Assembly (NCBI RefSeq): GCF_021083645.1
Contig: NZ_JAJNRQ010000005.1
Span: forward strand, 36,096-100,095
DNA from: Schaalia sp. lx-260
GTDB taxonomy: Bacteria > Actinomycetota > Actinomycetes > Actinomycetales > Actinomycetaceae
DNA length: 64,000 nucleotides
Reading direction: 5' to 3'
This document shows positions 31,203-41,521 of the stretch, piece after piece. The translations under genes were made by a program, and so were the position numbers. Each line of letters begins with the position of its first letter. Positions within the stretch are counted from its first letter, which is position 1. A model generated the notes under the pieces. That model had not been told where the DNA came from. It saw only the letters and a list, made by a program, of their open reading frames with translations, and did no database searches.

Positions 31203-31832
31203 CTATCGTTGCCGTAGCCGCGGGTCTACTGCACCAGTTCGGCGTTGCGCTGCTTGTGCTTGCGCCCACAGTTGTTGCGCAGGCGTCATTTCACCACGCG
31301 CACGTACACGACCAGAGATTGACACAGAAACAGCCGAATCATCACCTGCACCCAATAGGCCGGTTCCACGCCACCCCTGACAAATAGCAATCGCTAAAGC
31401 ATCTGCAGCATCAGCAGGTTTTGGAACAGCAGACAAACCTAAAATACGAGCAACCATATGCTGCACCTGAGCTTTACTTGCTGTCCCATTACCTGTCACT
31501 GCTGACTTTACCTCGGAAGGCGTATGCACAGCCATAGGCAAACCTGCGCGACCAACACAGGTCATCGCAGCACCCATCACCTGCATAGTTGTTGCAACAG
31601 ATTGCAAGTTATCTTGTACGAAAACTCGTTCAATTGCTACGATCTCAGGTTCATACTCGTGGATCAGACGATCAATCGCGTCAGCTACTGTACGTAAACG
31701 AAAATGAGTAGCAAGATCTTTGTGAGTACGTGCAACTTCAACATGAACGAGGCCAGCTCGTTTCCCCTGATCCATATCTATGATTCCAAGGCCACACCGT
31801 GTAAGACCTGGATCAATCCCCATCACACGCAC
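31203..31832 (-). CDS. ruvC: crossover junction endodeoxyribonuclease RuvC
   Basis: Cuts Holliday junctions symmetrically. The 209 residues contain the catalytic acidic residues in [24 protein letters not shown] and the late [13 protein letters not shown]. The C-terminal 40 residues extend beyond the usual end and look disordered. The GTG start at 31832 follows AAGGAACAAT and overlaps pdxT by 20 bases. A 141-base gap separates it from ruvA. Confidence 0.96.
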   Translation of the reverse strand: MRVMGIDPGLTRCGLGIIDMDQGKRAGLVHVEVARTHKDLATHFRLRTVADAIDRLIHEYEPEIVAIERVFVQDNLQSVATTMQVMGAAMTCVGRAGLPMAVHTPSEVKSAVTGNGTASKAQVQHMVARILGLSAVPKPADAADALAIAICQGWRGTGLLGAGDDSAVSVSISGRVRARGEMTPAQQLWAQAQAAQRRTGAVDPRLRQR

Positions 31833-32445
31833 ATTGTTCCTTACGTGAGGAAAGGCAATCTTTCACCATACGCACAAAAAGATCATGCATACGGTTATCG
31901 CCTCCCACTTCAGGGTGAAAAGACGTAGCCATCACAGCTCCATGCCGCACAGCCACTATAGGACCGTTTTGAGCATTACCAGCACGAGCTAAAACATCAA
32001 CGTCATCTGCAACTGATTCAACCCAAGGCGCGCGAATAAAGAAGGCACGGAAAGGTCCCCCATCAAGTCCTGCGATATGCAGATCCTCTTCATAGGAATC
32101 TACCTGACGTCCAAAGGCATTACGGCGCACTGTCATAGTGATTGCTCCGAAAGAACGTTGGTCAGGACGACCATCAAGTACCGTATCTGCCAGCATAATC
32201 ATGCCAGCACATGTTCCCCACACGGGCATACCTGAACGAATTCTGGCAGCAATCGGTTCAAAAAGATCAAAAGCACACAAAAGCTTTGACATTGTTGTGG
32301 ATTCCCCACCAGGAATCACTAATGCGTCTACCTCAGCTAGTTCTGTCAGACGACGAACAGCACAGGTGCGGGCACCAGATTCCTCCAGTGCCCGCATATG
32401 CTCAGCAACATCACCTTGCACAGCAAGGACGCCGATTGTTACCAT
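31813..32445 (-). CDS. pdxT: pyridoxal 5'-phosphate synthase glutaminase subunit
   Basis: Releases ammonia from glutamine for PdxS in the DXP-independent vitamin B6 pathway. The 210 residues include [23 protein letters not shown], the nucleophile in [10 protein letters not shown] and the His/Glu pair in SFHPEVGGD. It overlaps pdxS by 7 bases and ruvC by 20. Confidence 0.96.
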   Translation of the reverse strand: MVTIGVLAVQGDVAEHMRALEESGARTCAVRRLTELAEVDALVIPGGESTTMSKLLCAFDLFEPIAARIRSGMPVWGTCAGMIMLADTVLDGRPDQRSFGAITMTVRRNAFGRQVDSYEEDLHIAGLDGGPFRAFFIRAPWVESVADDVDVLARAGNAQNGPIVAVRHGAVMATSFHPEVGGDNRMHDLFVRMVKDCLSSRKEQCACDGD

Positions 32446-33344
32446 CCGCGCTCCGCTAAACGGTGCGACACGGGCACATCGTCCACATTAATTCCCACCA
32501 TAGCTTCACCTAAACCACGTGAAACTTCAGCAATCACTGAAGGATCATCGTAGAAAGTTGTCGCTTTAACGATTGCCGCGGCACGACGTGCAGGATCACC
32601 GGACTTGAAAATACCTGAACCAACGAATACGCCTTCTGCGCCCAGTTGCATCATCATAGCTGCATCAGCGGGAGTAGCTATGCCCCCGGCGGTGAAAAGT
32701 ACAACCGGTAAACGGCCTTCACGTGCTACTTCTGCCACCAGTTCGTAAGGAGCTTGCAGTTCTTTAGCCGCTACATACAGTTCATCTTCTGGCAATGAAG
32801 TCAGACGACGAATTTCATCACGAATTTTGCGCATATGCGTAGTCGCATTAGACACATCACCCGTACCTGCTTCACCTTTTGAACGAATCATTGCTGCGCC
32901 TTCGTTAATACGACGCAAAGCCTCACCCAGATTCGTTGCACCGCAGACAAAAGGAACCGTGAAATTCCACTTATCAATGTGATGCTCATAGTCGGCAGGT
33001 GTCAGAACCTCTGATTCATCAATGTAATCGACACCAAGAGATTGCAAAACCTGCGCTTCAACAAAATGTCCAATACGTGCCTTCGCCATCACAGGAATTG
33101 AGACAGCATTAATGATTCCATCAATGAGGTCAGGATCCGACATGCGCGCCACTCCGCCTTGAGCGCGAATATCAGCTGGCACGCGTTCAAGAGCCATGAC
33201 TGCCACTGCGCCAGCGTCTTCTGCAATTTTAGCTTGCTCAGGTGTCACAACATCCATGATGACGCCGCCTTTGAGCATATGCGCCATACCTCGTTTGACC
33301 TGTGGAGTACCTACCTGGCGCTCTGCGGTGACATTTTCAGACAT
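32439..33344 (-). CDS. pdxS: pyridoxal 5'-phosphate synthase lyase subunit
   Basis: Builds PLP from ribose 5-phosphate, glyceraldehyde 3-phosphate and PdxT-supplied ammonia. I place the start at the ATG at 33344 (301 residues, [10 protein letters not shown]), because GAGGACTGAG precedes it and it starts just after the yebC stop. The longer frame to 33383 overlaps yebC. Conserved segments are [52 protein letters not shown] and [18 protein letters not shown]. Confidence 0.97.
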   Translation of the reverse strand: MSENVTAERQVGTPQVKRGMAHMLKGGVIMDVVTPEQAKIAEDAGAVAVMALERVPADIRAQGGVARMSDPDLIDGIINAVSIPVMAKARIGHFVEAQVLQSLGVDYIDESEVLTPADYEHHIDKWNFTVPFVCGATNLGEALRRINEGAAMIRSKGEAGTGDVSNATTHMRKIRDEIRRLTSLPEDELYVAAKELQAPYELVAEVAREGRLPVVLFTAGGIATPADAAMMMQLGAEGVFVGSGIFKSGDPARRAAAIVKATTFYDDPSVIAEVSRGLGEAMVGINVDDVPVSHRLAERGW

Positions 33345-33348
33345 GAAC

Positions 33349-34110
33349 TCAGTCCTCTTCTTCAAAGTGCGCACGCACTTCATCTGACATTGTCATATTG
33401 TGATAGACGTTCTGGACATCATCAGAGTCTTCTAAAGCGTCAATCAGTTTATTCACTTTCGTGACACCTTCAACGTCAAGATCAACCTCAGTTGAGGCGA
33501 CAAATTGAACCTCAGCAGAGTCATAGTCAATTCCGGCTTCTTGTAAAGCTGAACGCACAGGAATCAGGTCTGACGGGTCCGTTTCAATAATAAAACCGTC
33601 ACCTGTGTCAATGACTTCTTCTGCTCCTGCGTCCAAGACAACTTCCATGATACTGTCTTCGGTTACGTTTTCTGCCGCTGGAACTTCAATAATGCCGCGA
33701 CGTGTAAATAGGTACGACACTGAACCCGGATCAGCTAAAGAACCTCCTGAGCGGCTAAAGCCTAAGCGGACATCCGATGCTGCGCGATTACGGTTATCTG
33801 TCAGACATTCCACAAGGAAAGCTACGCCATTAGGACCGTAGCCCTCATACATGATGGTTTCATAATTTGCGCCACCAGCTTCAGCGCCGGAACCACGTTT
33901 AACAGCACGATCAATATTGTCCGAAGGAACAGAGTTTTTCTTTGCCTTTTGGATAGCGTCAAACAAGGTGGGATTACCTGCAGGATCACCACCACCTGTA
34001 CGTGCTGCAACCTCGATATTCTTAATCAAACGAGCAAATAATTTGCCTCGTTTAGCGTCAATAGCGGCCTTCTTATGCTTGGTGGTCGCCCATTTAGAGT
34101 GTCCCGACAT
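33349..34110 (-). CDS. yebC: YebC/PmpR family transcriptional/translational regulator
   Basis: A 253-residue protein of the YebC family, members of which act as DNA-binding regulators or relieve ribosome stalling. I chose the ATG at 34110, giving [23 protein letters not shown], the universal beginning; GGGAGAACTA lies upstream. Further family segments are [33 protein letters not shown] and [10 protein letters not shown]. It leads into the pdxS-pdxT-ruvC unit. Confidence 0.96.
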   Translation of the reverse strand: MSGHSKWATTKHKKAAIDAKRGKLFARLIKNIEVAARTGGGDPAGNPTLFDAIQKAKKNSVPSDNIDRAVKRGSGAEAGGANYETIMYEGYGPNGVAFLVECLTDNRNRAASDVRLGFSRSGGSLADPGSVSYLFTRRGIIEVPAAENVTEDSIMEVVLDAGAEEVIDTGDGFIIETDPSDLIPVRSALQEAGIDYDSAEVQFVASTEVDLDVEGVTKVNKLIDALEDSDDVQNVYHNMTMSDEVRAHFEEED

Positions 34111-34187
34111 TAGTTCTCCCTCTTGCGGGGGTGGATCTGTACTCCCCCAGTTTAACGCCCTCACACCAAAGAACTCACAGGAAGTCA

Positions 34188-34823
34188 TTACCCGTGGGAC
34201 GAAGAAAGATCGCAATAGGTCACAATTTCGAGTTCACATATGCCTTTGCGCAAGTCTTTCCATTCTCCTCCAAAACGAAGAATCATTGCCTGAGCCAAGT
34301 CTGCACCGTATCGTGATAAAGCTTTTATCCGGCGCATATTCAATGAATGTGTCCGTATTTCTTCACTCGCATATTTTTGGAAGGACGCAACACTTTCATT
34401 ATGTTCCTCAACAAGAGCGTCAGGAAAGGTCAAATAAAGAGCCACATCTGAAATCGTTGGATTGTGGCCAATAATAAATGCTGTCTGTCCTGTAAAACTT
34501 CGGGCAATATGGAGTATTTCCTCAATGTCACCGCTGTATAAACTGCGATCCGAAAAAGAATGTGCAATATCGAATTGAGGTGCAAGTCCACGAAAAGTTT
34601 CACGTGTACGTTGAGCATCCGAAAGTGCGACCCAATCTACTTGAGGTTTTTCTCCCTCTTTCTTTGCCTCATCTTGTTTCATTTCTTGTAAAGCATGAGC
34701 AAGTGAAAAACCAAGCATCCTGCTTTGCTGGTGCCCATAAGAGGTAAGTACGCGCCCGTGATCTCCATTTAATGAAAAAGGCTCTGCCTGCGCATGACGA
34801 ATAAGGACAAGCGTTCTTTTCAT
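34188..34823 (-). CDS. histidine phosphatase family protein, SixA-like
   Basis: A 211-residue branch-1 histidine phosphatase. [12 protein letters not shown] holds the RH motif near the N-terminus and [16 protein letters not shown] the second catalytic His. The pattern follows SixA-type phosphohistidine phosphatases, though the substrate is unknown. Start choices are ATG 34823 or in-frame GTG at 34829 and 34835; no strong ribosome site separates them. It is divergent from the small gene at 35032. Confidence 0.82.
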   Translation of the reverse strand: MKRTLVLIRHAQAEPFSLNGDHGRVLTSYGHQQSRMLGFSLAHALQEMKQDEAKKEGEKPQVDWVALSDAQRTRETFRGLAPQFDIAHSFSDRSLYSGDIEEILHIARSFTGQTAFIIGHNPTISDVALYLTFPDALVEEHNESVASFQKYASEEIRTHSLNMRRIKALSRYGADLAQAMILRFGGEWKDLRKGICELEIVTYCDLSSSHG

Positions 34824-34929
34824 TGTCACAAGCACACATTCTATGCGAAGGAACAGAGTATGAATCTACGTGAGGCTTCTCAGTAAAGCTGCACAGATTC
34901 CCTTGCCTCTCACATACACACGTGCCCTT

Positions 34930-34964
34930 CCCGAAAGCACAGCCGCACCTGCCCGAAAGCACAG
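34930..34964. repeat. 13-bp direct repeat, 22-bp period, in a divergent promoter region
   Basis: CCCGAAAGCACAG occurs at 34930-34942 and again, exactly, at 34952-34964. The spacing is about two helical turns, which suits a dimeric or tandem-bound regulator. It lies between the divergent genes at 34823 and 35032. Confidence 0.5.
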
Positions 34965-35031
34965 ATCTTCCCTTTAGCTTTCCTCAAGTAATACAGCGAT
35001 AATTTGTATAAACACAAGAAAGGCGGCTTTT

Positions 35032-35256
35032 ATGCTTTCACGTGGACCACAAGATCATGTGTGCACAGCTCGACACTGCGAAAAACACGCACTCTGGCGT
35101 CTCACATGGACAAATCCTGCTGTACGCACAGGGCGCAAAAAAATATGGCTCAGCTGCGAACAGCACCGTCATGAACTTGAACAATACCTTGCTTATCGTC
35201 GTTTCCCTGTAGAGGTGGAGGAATACACTGAACCTACACATTCAGATGAGCAATAA
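35032..35256 (+). CDS. conserved small actinobacterial protein, possible zinc site
   Basis: A 74-residue protein with the pattern C-x4-C...H (VCTARHCEKHALWRLTWTN) and then WLSCEQHRHELEQYL. This resembles a short family widespread in actinobacteria, sometimes mislabelled acetone carboxylase. The three Cys and nearby His residues suggest metal binding; the function is unknown. The ATG follows GAAAGGCGGCTTTT. It is a single plus-strand gene between two minus-strand phosphatase genes. Confidence 0.75.
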   Translation: MLSRGPQDHVCTARHCEKHALWRLTWTNPAVRTGRKKIWLSCEQHRHELEQYLAYRRFPVEVEEYTEPTHSDEQ

Positions 35257-35267
35257 AACAACACCAT

Positions 35268-35969
35268 TCAGACACAGATATCTGATACACAAGGGGCTGG
35301 CGTATCATTCCAAGTCAGCAACGGAAGTGATTCCAACAGGTCGTGAGGATGGAAAGTCCCATCTGCGCATGAGGAAGCAACACTATGAGGGACTTCAAAA
35401 ATCGTAGTCCCTGTATTTGTCATGAAACAATTGGTCAGCAGAGCACTCATATCATCTCTGCTCAAAGCAGAGGTCAGAAAGCGTGTGAGTGCCCCGTGAA
35501 TAACAAGAACAAGAACACCTTTATCGCCAACTGACTGATACACCTGACTAATCCCCTGATATACCTCAGGTAAAGCTCGCCCTAAGACTTCCCAACCAGT
35601 TTCTGCTTCAGGCATACGCAATTCACGGTTCTTTGAAATCCACTGGTGAACAGTTCCGTGATAGTACATATTCTGCACATCAGATGTACCCATTTCACAG
35701 CTACCTGCACGTATCTCACGCAAACCCCAAGCGATACGCGGCGACATGCCATAACGTTCACACAAAGGTGCCGCTGTCATTCGTGTGCGCAACAGACCTG
35801 ATACGAGTACAAGGTTCGGCTTTGAGGTCACTTCTTTTTCCCAGCGCTGCGCCAATGCCTCAGCTTGTTTACAGCCCGTGGCATCTAAAGGTAATCCCGG
35901 CCAGCCAGTATCCAAAGCACCACTGACATTCGCAGCGGTACGTCCGTGCCTCACAAGAACAAGTTTCAT
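35268..35969 (-). CDS. histidine phosphatase family protein, phosphoglycerate mutase-like
   Basis: A 233-residue branch-1 histidine phosphatase with KLVLVRHGRTAANVSGALDTGWPGLPLDATG at the N-terminus and VLVLVIHGALTRFLTSAL near residue 175. Actinobacterial relatives act on phosphorylated sugars or glycerate, but the substrate cannot be read here. ATG 35969 has GGAAG ten bases upstream; a GTG at 35975 is the alternative. It follows glnE in the same direction. Confidence 0.88.
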   Translation of the reverse strand: MKLVLVRHGRTAANVSGALDTGWPGLPLDATGCKQAEALAQRWEKEVTSKPNLVLVSGLLRTRMTAAPLCERYGMSPRIAWGLREIRAGSCEMGTSDVQNMYYHGTVHQWISKNRELRMPEAETGWEVLGRALPEVYQGISQVYQSVGDKGVLVLVIHGALTRFLTSALSRDDMSALLTNCFMTNTGTTIFEVPHSVASSCADGTFHPHDLLESLPLLTWNDTPAPCVSDICV

Positions 35970-36002
35970 TCTCACTCAACTTCCCTGTAGTCGGTGCACA
36001 TA

Positions 36003-39000
36003 TCACACCCAAAAAACACTATCCATCACGTCACGACAACGCCGACTGGCTCGAAGCCATTGTTCTTCAAGCATTTTTTCTTGACCGGCCCCCCAACCTA
36101 ACAAACGAGCCAGGGGAACCAATTCTTTTACCCCATGAGGTAACACATCAAGTTTGACACCACTCATACGACCTGTAGCAAGCACATTACCTGCACGTAT
36201 GCGTGAAGCCAAAGACCATGCTTCACACATGATCTGCGCATGCTCTGGATCAATGATTCCTTCATCTCGCAGGGCATTCAGAGCTGGAATCGTGGAGGTC
36301 AGGCGCACAGCAGGACATTCGTGCGCATATCGCATTTGTGCCAGCTGAACCATCCACTCCACATCTGATAATCCGCCGGGCCCTAGTTTGACGTGCCGTG
36401 ACGGTTCAATACCACGAGGAAGACGTTCATTCTCCATACGTGCTTTCAATAAACGAATATCACGCACATCCTGCTGGGAAGGAACCATGTGGTAACGGAT
36501 TGGGTTAATAACCTCAAAAAACTCCTGTAACAGATCAGGGTTGCCAGCCAGTGGTCGAGCACGAAGCAGTGCCTGTCGTTCCCACACGCAGGCCCATCGC
36601 TGGTAGTACTCCCTGTAAGAATCCACTGTCCTACTCATCACGCCAGAACGTCCCTCAGGACGTAAATCTAAATCAACATTGACGGGATAGCCGACACCAG
36701 TTTGCCCAAGGTATGAGCGCACACGTTGAATCAGTGATACTGCACATGATGTCGCTTGTTCTTCAGTGGCTCCAGAACATGATTTGTGGACCGCAAGAAT
36801 ATCTGCATCTGAGGCATAGGAAGATTCGGCTCCGCCATAGCGTCCCATCGCTACCAAAGCAACCCGCGCGTGGAGGACACCTTTAGCTTGTTTTTCTTCA
36901 CGTTCAGCAACGGCGAGCGCGCCTGCGATTAAAGCATCACATGCGTCAGCAATTGACGATCGGTGTGCTTCTATTGTGTCCAGTGCATCAGCTAAAGCTG
37001 CACGAGTTACTTCACGATTTCGTACAGAACGAATACGCGTTATCGCTTTTTCAGGATTCTCATGGCGGGTAAGTACAGCCTGTATTTCAGTGTCGAGTTG
37101 CTGACGTGTACGCGGGAGCAGCAAAGTATCGTCGTCAAGCATTTGTACGGCTTCAGGTAAAACGCATAGCGCATCAGCAACCCACCGTGAGTTGGGTAAA
37201 AGTGAGCATAAGCGTGAAGCTGCCACACCGGAATCGCGTAAAAATGCCAGATACCAGTGTGAATCACCGATATGTTCAGAAAGGGTTCGGAAATGAAGGA
37301 GACCCATATCTGGGTCAGCTCCTGCAGCAAGCCATGAAATAAAAACCGGTAAGAGGTGTCGTTGAATTGTTGCTCTGCGACTTGTTCCGCGTGTCAAGGC
37401 GCTGATATGCGCGAGTGCGCCTTCAGTGTCACGGTAGCCAATGGCAGATAAACGATCTTTTGCCGCATCACGATCAAGGGCTGCTTCATCGGGACTTAAA
37501 CGGGCGATGGCTGCCACGATGGGTCTGTAGAAAATATTTTCATGGAGGGAACGCACACGTGCGCGGACGCGTTCAAGTTCGCGTGTGAATTCTTGTGTAT
37601 GTGGCAGGCCTAGGCTTCGGCTCAGTGCACGAAGCTCATCCTCGCGGGAAGGAACTGTATGTGTACGACGCATCCGTGTCAACTGTGCGCGATGTTCAAT
37701 GACACGAAGATAGCTGTAGCATCGTTTAAGTTCGGTCGCGTCAAGCCGTGAAATATATCCGCCGTGAGCGAGGGCAGTAATTGCTTCGTGTGTTTCGCGG
37801 ACCCGTAGTGTTTCGTCTGTTCGCCCATGAACAAGTTGCAGTAGTTGAACAGTAAATTCCACATCACGTAAACCGCCTGGTCCCAGTTTCAGTTCACGTC
37901 CTGCCATATGACGCAAAATATTTTCTTCAACACGGGTACGCATGGCTCGGACATCATCAACAAATTTTTCTCTGCTTGCAACATTCCATACGTAGGAGGC
38001 AGCAAGGTTGATAAATCGTTCGCCTAGTTCATAGTCGCCCGCGCAGGGACGTGCTTTCATGAGAGCTTGAAATTCCCAGGATTGTGCCCATTTATCCCAG
38101 TATTGACGGTATGAATCTAAGGTTCGCACAAGGGCACCTTGACGGCCTTCAGGACGTAGGTTCGGGTCTACTGTCCATAGGGGTGGTTCGTTGCCGGCTC
38201 CTGAACATCCTTGAGCGGTCATTGCAGCAAGACGGGTTGCTATTTCAATGACATCGTGTTTATCGTGATCTGGCTGGACAGTGGCATCGTAATTTACCGG
38301 TTGTGATGTTTTGCTGCTATTGAGGGCCTTGTTTTCGTTGGTTGTGTTTTTTTCGGATCCAACAAGGTAGAGCACATCAACATCAGAAATATAGTTCAGT
38401 TCTTGTGCTCCTGTTTTTCCCATAGCGATGATGGCAAAAGGAATCCTTCCATCTGGATCGATGTCTCGACGTGCCAGCGCAAGTGATGCCTCAAGTGCTG
38501 CATCTGCAAGAGTCGCCATCCGTTGCCCTACTATCGGCATATGCTGCACCGGATCATTACTTGTGAGATCGTCAGCAACAATGTCGAGGAGTACTTTCCT
38601 GTAGGCCACACGCATGTCATCACTGGTTTTACCCTGCTTAGCAATTGGCACGTGGGCGTTTGTGTTTGCTCCGACCGCTGTGAGGAGGACTTCTCGTGCA
38701 GAAGGAGGCTGCGTCCACACGTCATGCGCACGCTGCGGGTTCGCAATCAGGTAGTCACCCCACCAACGTGATCCGCCAAGGACAGCAATGAGTCGCTGCG
38801 CTGGGCGTTCATGGGGAGAACCTAGTGTCTGAATGAGCTCAGGAGCAGCTTCGTGGAGGCGTCGAAGTTGAAGAATCGCAAGATCAGGGTCATCTGTTGC
38901 GGCAGCTACGCTGAGCCACACATGGCCTTCAGGGAGCGTTTCTACGTGTTTCAGAGCTTGCTCGGGAGCAATAAAGCCCATCGCACGCAAGTCCTTCACA

Positions 39001-39011
39001 GCAAAAATCAT
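36003..39011 (-). CDS. glnE: bifunctional glutamine synthetase adenylyltransferase/deadenylase
   Basis: Adenylylates and deadenylylates a regulatory tyrosine of glutamine synthetase I. The 1002 residues have two nucleotidyltransferase domains: ISDVDVLYLVG near residue 208 and YASDADILAVH near 730. Both end in LRPEGRQG/LRPEGRSG and are followed by helical domains (LGPGGLRDVEFTVQ, LGPGGLSDVEWMVQ). It shares one base with the glnA stop at 39011. The adjacent GlnA lacks the target tyrosine, so the real target should be another GlnA elsewhere. Confidence 0.97.
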   Translation of the reverse strand: MIFAVKDLRAMGFIAPEQALKHVETLPEGHVWLSVAAATDDPDLAILQLRRLHEAAPELIQTLGSPHERPAQRLIAVLGGSRWWGDYLIANPQRAHDVWTQPPSAREVLLTAVGANTNAHVPIAKQGKTSDDMRVAYRKVLLDIVADDLTSNDPVQHMPIVGQRMATLADAALEASLALARRDIDPDGRIPFAIIAMGKTGAQELNYISDVDVLYLVGSEKNTTNENKALNSSKTSQPVNYDATVQPDHDKHDVIEIATRLAAMTAQGCSGAGNEPPLWTVDPNLRPEGRQGALVRTLDSYRQYWDKWAQSWEFQALMKARPCAGDYELGERFINLAASYVWNVASREKFVDDVRAMRTRVEENILRHMAGRELKLGPGGLRDVEFTVQLLQLVHGRTDETLRVRETHEAITALAHGGYISRLDATELKRCYSYLRVIEHRAQLTRMRRTHTVPSREDELRALSRSLGLPHTQEFTRELERVRARVRSLHENIFYRPIVAAIARLSPDEAALDRDAAKDRLSAIGYRDTEGALAHISALTRGTSRRATIQRHLLPVFISWLAAGADPDMGLLHFRTLSEHIGDSHWYLAFLRDSGVAASRLCSLLPNSRWVADALCVLPEAVQMLDDDTLLLPRTRQQLDTEIQAVLTRHENPEKAITRIRSVRNREVTRAALADALDTIEAHRSSIADACDALIAGALAVAEREEKQAKGVLHARVALVAMGRYGGAESSYASDADILAVHKSCSGATEEQATSCAVSLIQRVRSYLGQTGVGYPVNVDLDLRPEGRSGVMSRTVDSYREYYQRWACVWERQALLRARPLAGNPDLLQEFFEVINPIRYHMVPSQQDVRDIRLLKARMENERLPRGIEPSRHVKLGPGGLSDVEWMVQLAQMRYAHECPAVRLTSTIPALNALRDEGIIDPEHAQIMCEAWSLASRIRAGNVLATGRMSGVKLDVLPHGVKELVPLARLLGWGAGQEKMLEEQWLRASRRCRDVMDSVFWV

Positions 39012-40345
39012 CAGTGCATCCTGATAAATTGCGCAATTTCTTTTGCTGTGATTTGTTCACGGTAATCACGCCATTCACGTTCTTTATCACGTAAGAGGTA
39101 AAGGAACATTTCTTCACCTAGCGCATCTGCGACAAGTTCTGAGGTACGCATTCGTCGAAGGGCATCATGTAATGATGATGGAAGTGGTTCAATACCAAGG
39201 ACTTGACGTTCTTTATCGGTTAATGCCCACACATTATCTTCAGCTTCAGGCATGAGTTCCATCTGTTTTTCTATGCCATCTAAACCGGCGGTAATGAGGA
39301 CAGCAAGCGCAAGGTAAGGATTCGCCGCAGGGTCAAGTGCCCGATATTCCACACGTGTAGTATTTCGACGGCTGGGACGTACCTGAGGAACTCGGATCAA
39401 AGCGGAAGAATTGTTATGCCCCCAGCACACATATGAAGGAGCTTCCCCTCCACCCCATAGTCGTTTATACGAGTTCACGTGTTGGTTTGTGACGGCGCAA
39501 ATCGTTCCGGCATGAGCCAGCATGCCGGCAATAAATTGGCGAGCAGTGAGCGAAAGGTCGTGTTCGCCTGCAGGGTCATAGAAAGCATTGTGTTCGCCTT
39601 CCATGAGGAAAATATGCGTGTGCATACCCGAACCTGGGTGATCGATAAATGGTCGCGGCATGAAAGTGGCAACCATATCTTCGCGCAGCGCTATTTCTTC
39701 GATAACGACGCGAGCAGTCATGATGTTATCTGCGGCCGTTACTGCGTCCACAGCTCTCAGGTCGATTTCATTTTGTCCAGGCCCGCCTTCATGATGGGAA
39801 AATTGCACTGAAATTCCCATGCTTTCCAGCATAAGCACTAATTTGCGGCGGAAATCATTATCCCCGTCTCTGGCTACATGATCAAAGTAACCACCGTCAT
39901 CTATTGGAACTAAGCGTTCTGGTGTGACTGGACGTGACAGCAGGTAGAACTCGATTTCAGGGTTCACCATCACTGTGAAACCCATATCGCATGCACGTTC
40001 AACAGCGCGTTCAAGCGTTCCACGAGGATCAGAGCGTGACTGCAAACCATCGGGCGTCAGTACATCACAAAACATGCGGGCAGCAGGAGTAGCATTGCCT
40101 TGCCACGGCAGGACACTGAAAGTAGAGGCATCAGGACGCAGCAACATATCTGATTCGTGTACGCGAGTCAGACCTTCAATAGCTGAACCATCAAAACCTA
40201 CGCCTTCCGTGAAGGCTTCTTCTAGTTCTCCCGGGTCCATCGCTACCGATTTCAGTTGTCCTGCAACATCGGTAAACCATAAGCGAATGAAACGTATGCC
40301 TTGATCTGCTACTTCACGTAAAACACGTTCTTGCTGCCGATCCAT
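39011..40345 (-). CDS. glnA: type I glutamine synthetase, non-adenylylated (GlnA2-like)
   Basis: Makes glutamine from glutamate, ammonia and ATP. Taking the ATG at 40345 (GGAAAGGCGC upstream) gives 444 residues; a GTG at 40360 is possible. Family segments are EGVGFDGSAIEGL, NPEIEFYLL, FSHHEGGPGQNEID, NSYKRL and NTTRVEYRALDPAANPYLA. At the position of the adenylylation loop (NLYELPPEE in GlnA1 types) it reads NVWALTDKE, with Trp in place of Tyr. This fits the short GlnA2-like group. It is co-transcribed with glnE. Confidence 0.95.
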   Translation of the reverse strand: MDRQQERVLREVADQGIRFIRLWFTDVAGQLKSVAMDPGELEEAFTEGVGFDGSAIEGLTRVHESDMLLRPDASTFSVLPWQGNATPAARMFCDVLTPDGLQSRSDPRGTLERAVERACDMGFTVMVNPEIEFYLLSRPVTPERLVPIDDGGYFDHVARDGDNDFRRKLVLMLESMGISVQFSHHEGGPGQNEIDLRAVDAVTAADNIMTARVVIEEIALREDMVATFMPRPFIDHPGSGMHTHIFLMEGEHNAFYDPAGEHDLSLTARQFIAGMLAHAGTICAVTNQHVNSYKRLWGGGEAPSYVCWGHNNSSALIRVPQVRPSRRNTTRVEYRALDPAANPYLALAVLITAGLDGIEKQMELMPEAEDNVWALTDKERQVLGIEPLPSSLHDALRRMRTSELVADALGEEMFLYLLRDKEREWRDYREQITAKEIAQFIRMH

Positions 40346-40366
40346 GATGCGCCTTTCCACAATGTT

Positions 40367-41278
40367 TTACTTCTGAGAACCAAATCCTCGTGACACAGCA
40401 TCTAAAGCCGCTGTGAGTTCTGTAGGAACCACCCAAATCTTTGAGGATTCACCTTGCGCGATTTCTGGAAGCATCTGTAAATACTGATAGCTCAGTAGCT
40501 CAGGTGTGGGATTTCCTGAGTGGATTGCTTCAAATACGGTATGAATTGCACGAGCTTCACCGTCGGCTCGCGTCACGGCTGCTTGCGCTTCACCTTCAGC
40601 ACGCAAAATAGCGGATTGTTTTTCACCTTCTGCCTGCAAAATCTCTGATTGACGCACGCCCTCTGCGGTAAGAATTGCTGCTCGTTTGTCGCGTTCAGCA
40701 CGCAGTTGCTGTTCCATGGCTTGCTGGATTGAGGGAGGAGGGTCAATAGCTTTCAGTTCGACACGATTCACACGAATACCCCAGCGACCTGTGGCATCAT
40801 CAAGTACTCCACGTAGTTGACCGTTGATTTGGTCGCGTGAAGTCAAAGTAGCTTCAAGGTCAAGAGATCCGATCACATTGCGTAGTGTTGTGACTGTTAA
40901 TTGTTCAATAGCTTGAATGTAGTTCGCGATCTCATAGGTGGCATGCATTGGGTCATTTACTTGGTAGTAGATAACCGAGTCAATAGAAACCACGACGTTA
41001 TCAGCAGTAATCACGGGTTGAGGTGGGAAGCTGGTGACTTGTTCACGCAGGTCTACCCTACTTGCAATACGGTCAATAAATGGAACGACCACATGTAGAC
41101 CTGCAAATCGCACGGAATGAAATTTCCCCAGTCGTTCCACAACAAGTGCGCGGGATTGTGGGACTACTTGGATTGCTCGCGCAACTACAAGACACACCAT
41201 GAAAGCAAGCAGAATAAAAACAATAATAGGCCCGCCCGAGGATGTAAAAAGGCGTGTGAGCATCTGAAATATCTCCAT
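40367..41278 (-). CDS. SPFH/Band 7 membrane protein
   Basis: A 303-residue stomatin/prohibitin-like protein: an N-terminal membrane segment (about 13-36), then the SPFH domain (VPQSRALVVERLGKFHSVRFAGLHVVVPFIDRI...DVVVSIDSVIYYQVNDP) and a coiled coil of Ala/Glu repeats (RQSEILQAEGEKQSAILRAEGEAQAA, about 205-245). Such proteins form membrane scaffolds. An NfeD-family gene just upstream is the usual partner. AAGGACTGATA is repeated twice in tandem directly before the ATG. Confidence 0.93.
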   Translation of the reverse strand: MEIFQMLTRLFTSSGGPIIVFILLAFMVCLVVARAIQVVPQSRALVVERLGKFHSVRFAGLHVVVPFIDRIASRVDLREQVTSFPPQPVITADNVVVSIDSVIYYQVNDPMHATYEIANYIQAIEQLTVTTLRNVIGSLDLEATLTSRDQINGQLRGVLDDATGRWGIRVNRVELKAIDPPPSIQQAMEQQLRAERDKRAAILTAEGVRQSEILQAEGEKQSAILRAEGEAQAAVTRADGEARAIHTVFEAIHSGNPTPELLSYQYLQMLPEIAQGESSKIWVVPTELTAALDAVSRGFGSQK

Positions 41279-41521
41279 TATCAGTCCTTTATCAGTCCTT
41301 CCCTAACAGCACGTTGCCTTGCAGCACCATCGGTCGGCTCACGTGCAGCACCTACCCACAATAGCGATTTTCTACGGCAGTGTCTGCATAAACGTGTAGG
41401 TGTGGATTATTCCCTTGACACGTACAGATATCTTCACGGCGTATTTGCGATATTTCGTTTCTCATAAATACGAGTGAGCACCGGGGATACAGCCGCACTT
41501 TCATTCCAAGGAAAGTCCTAC

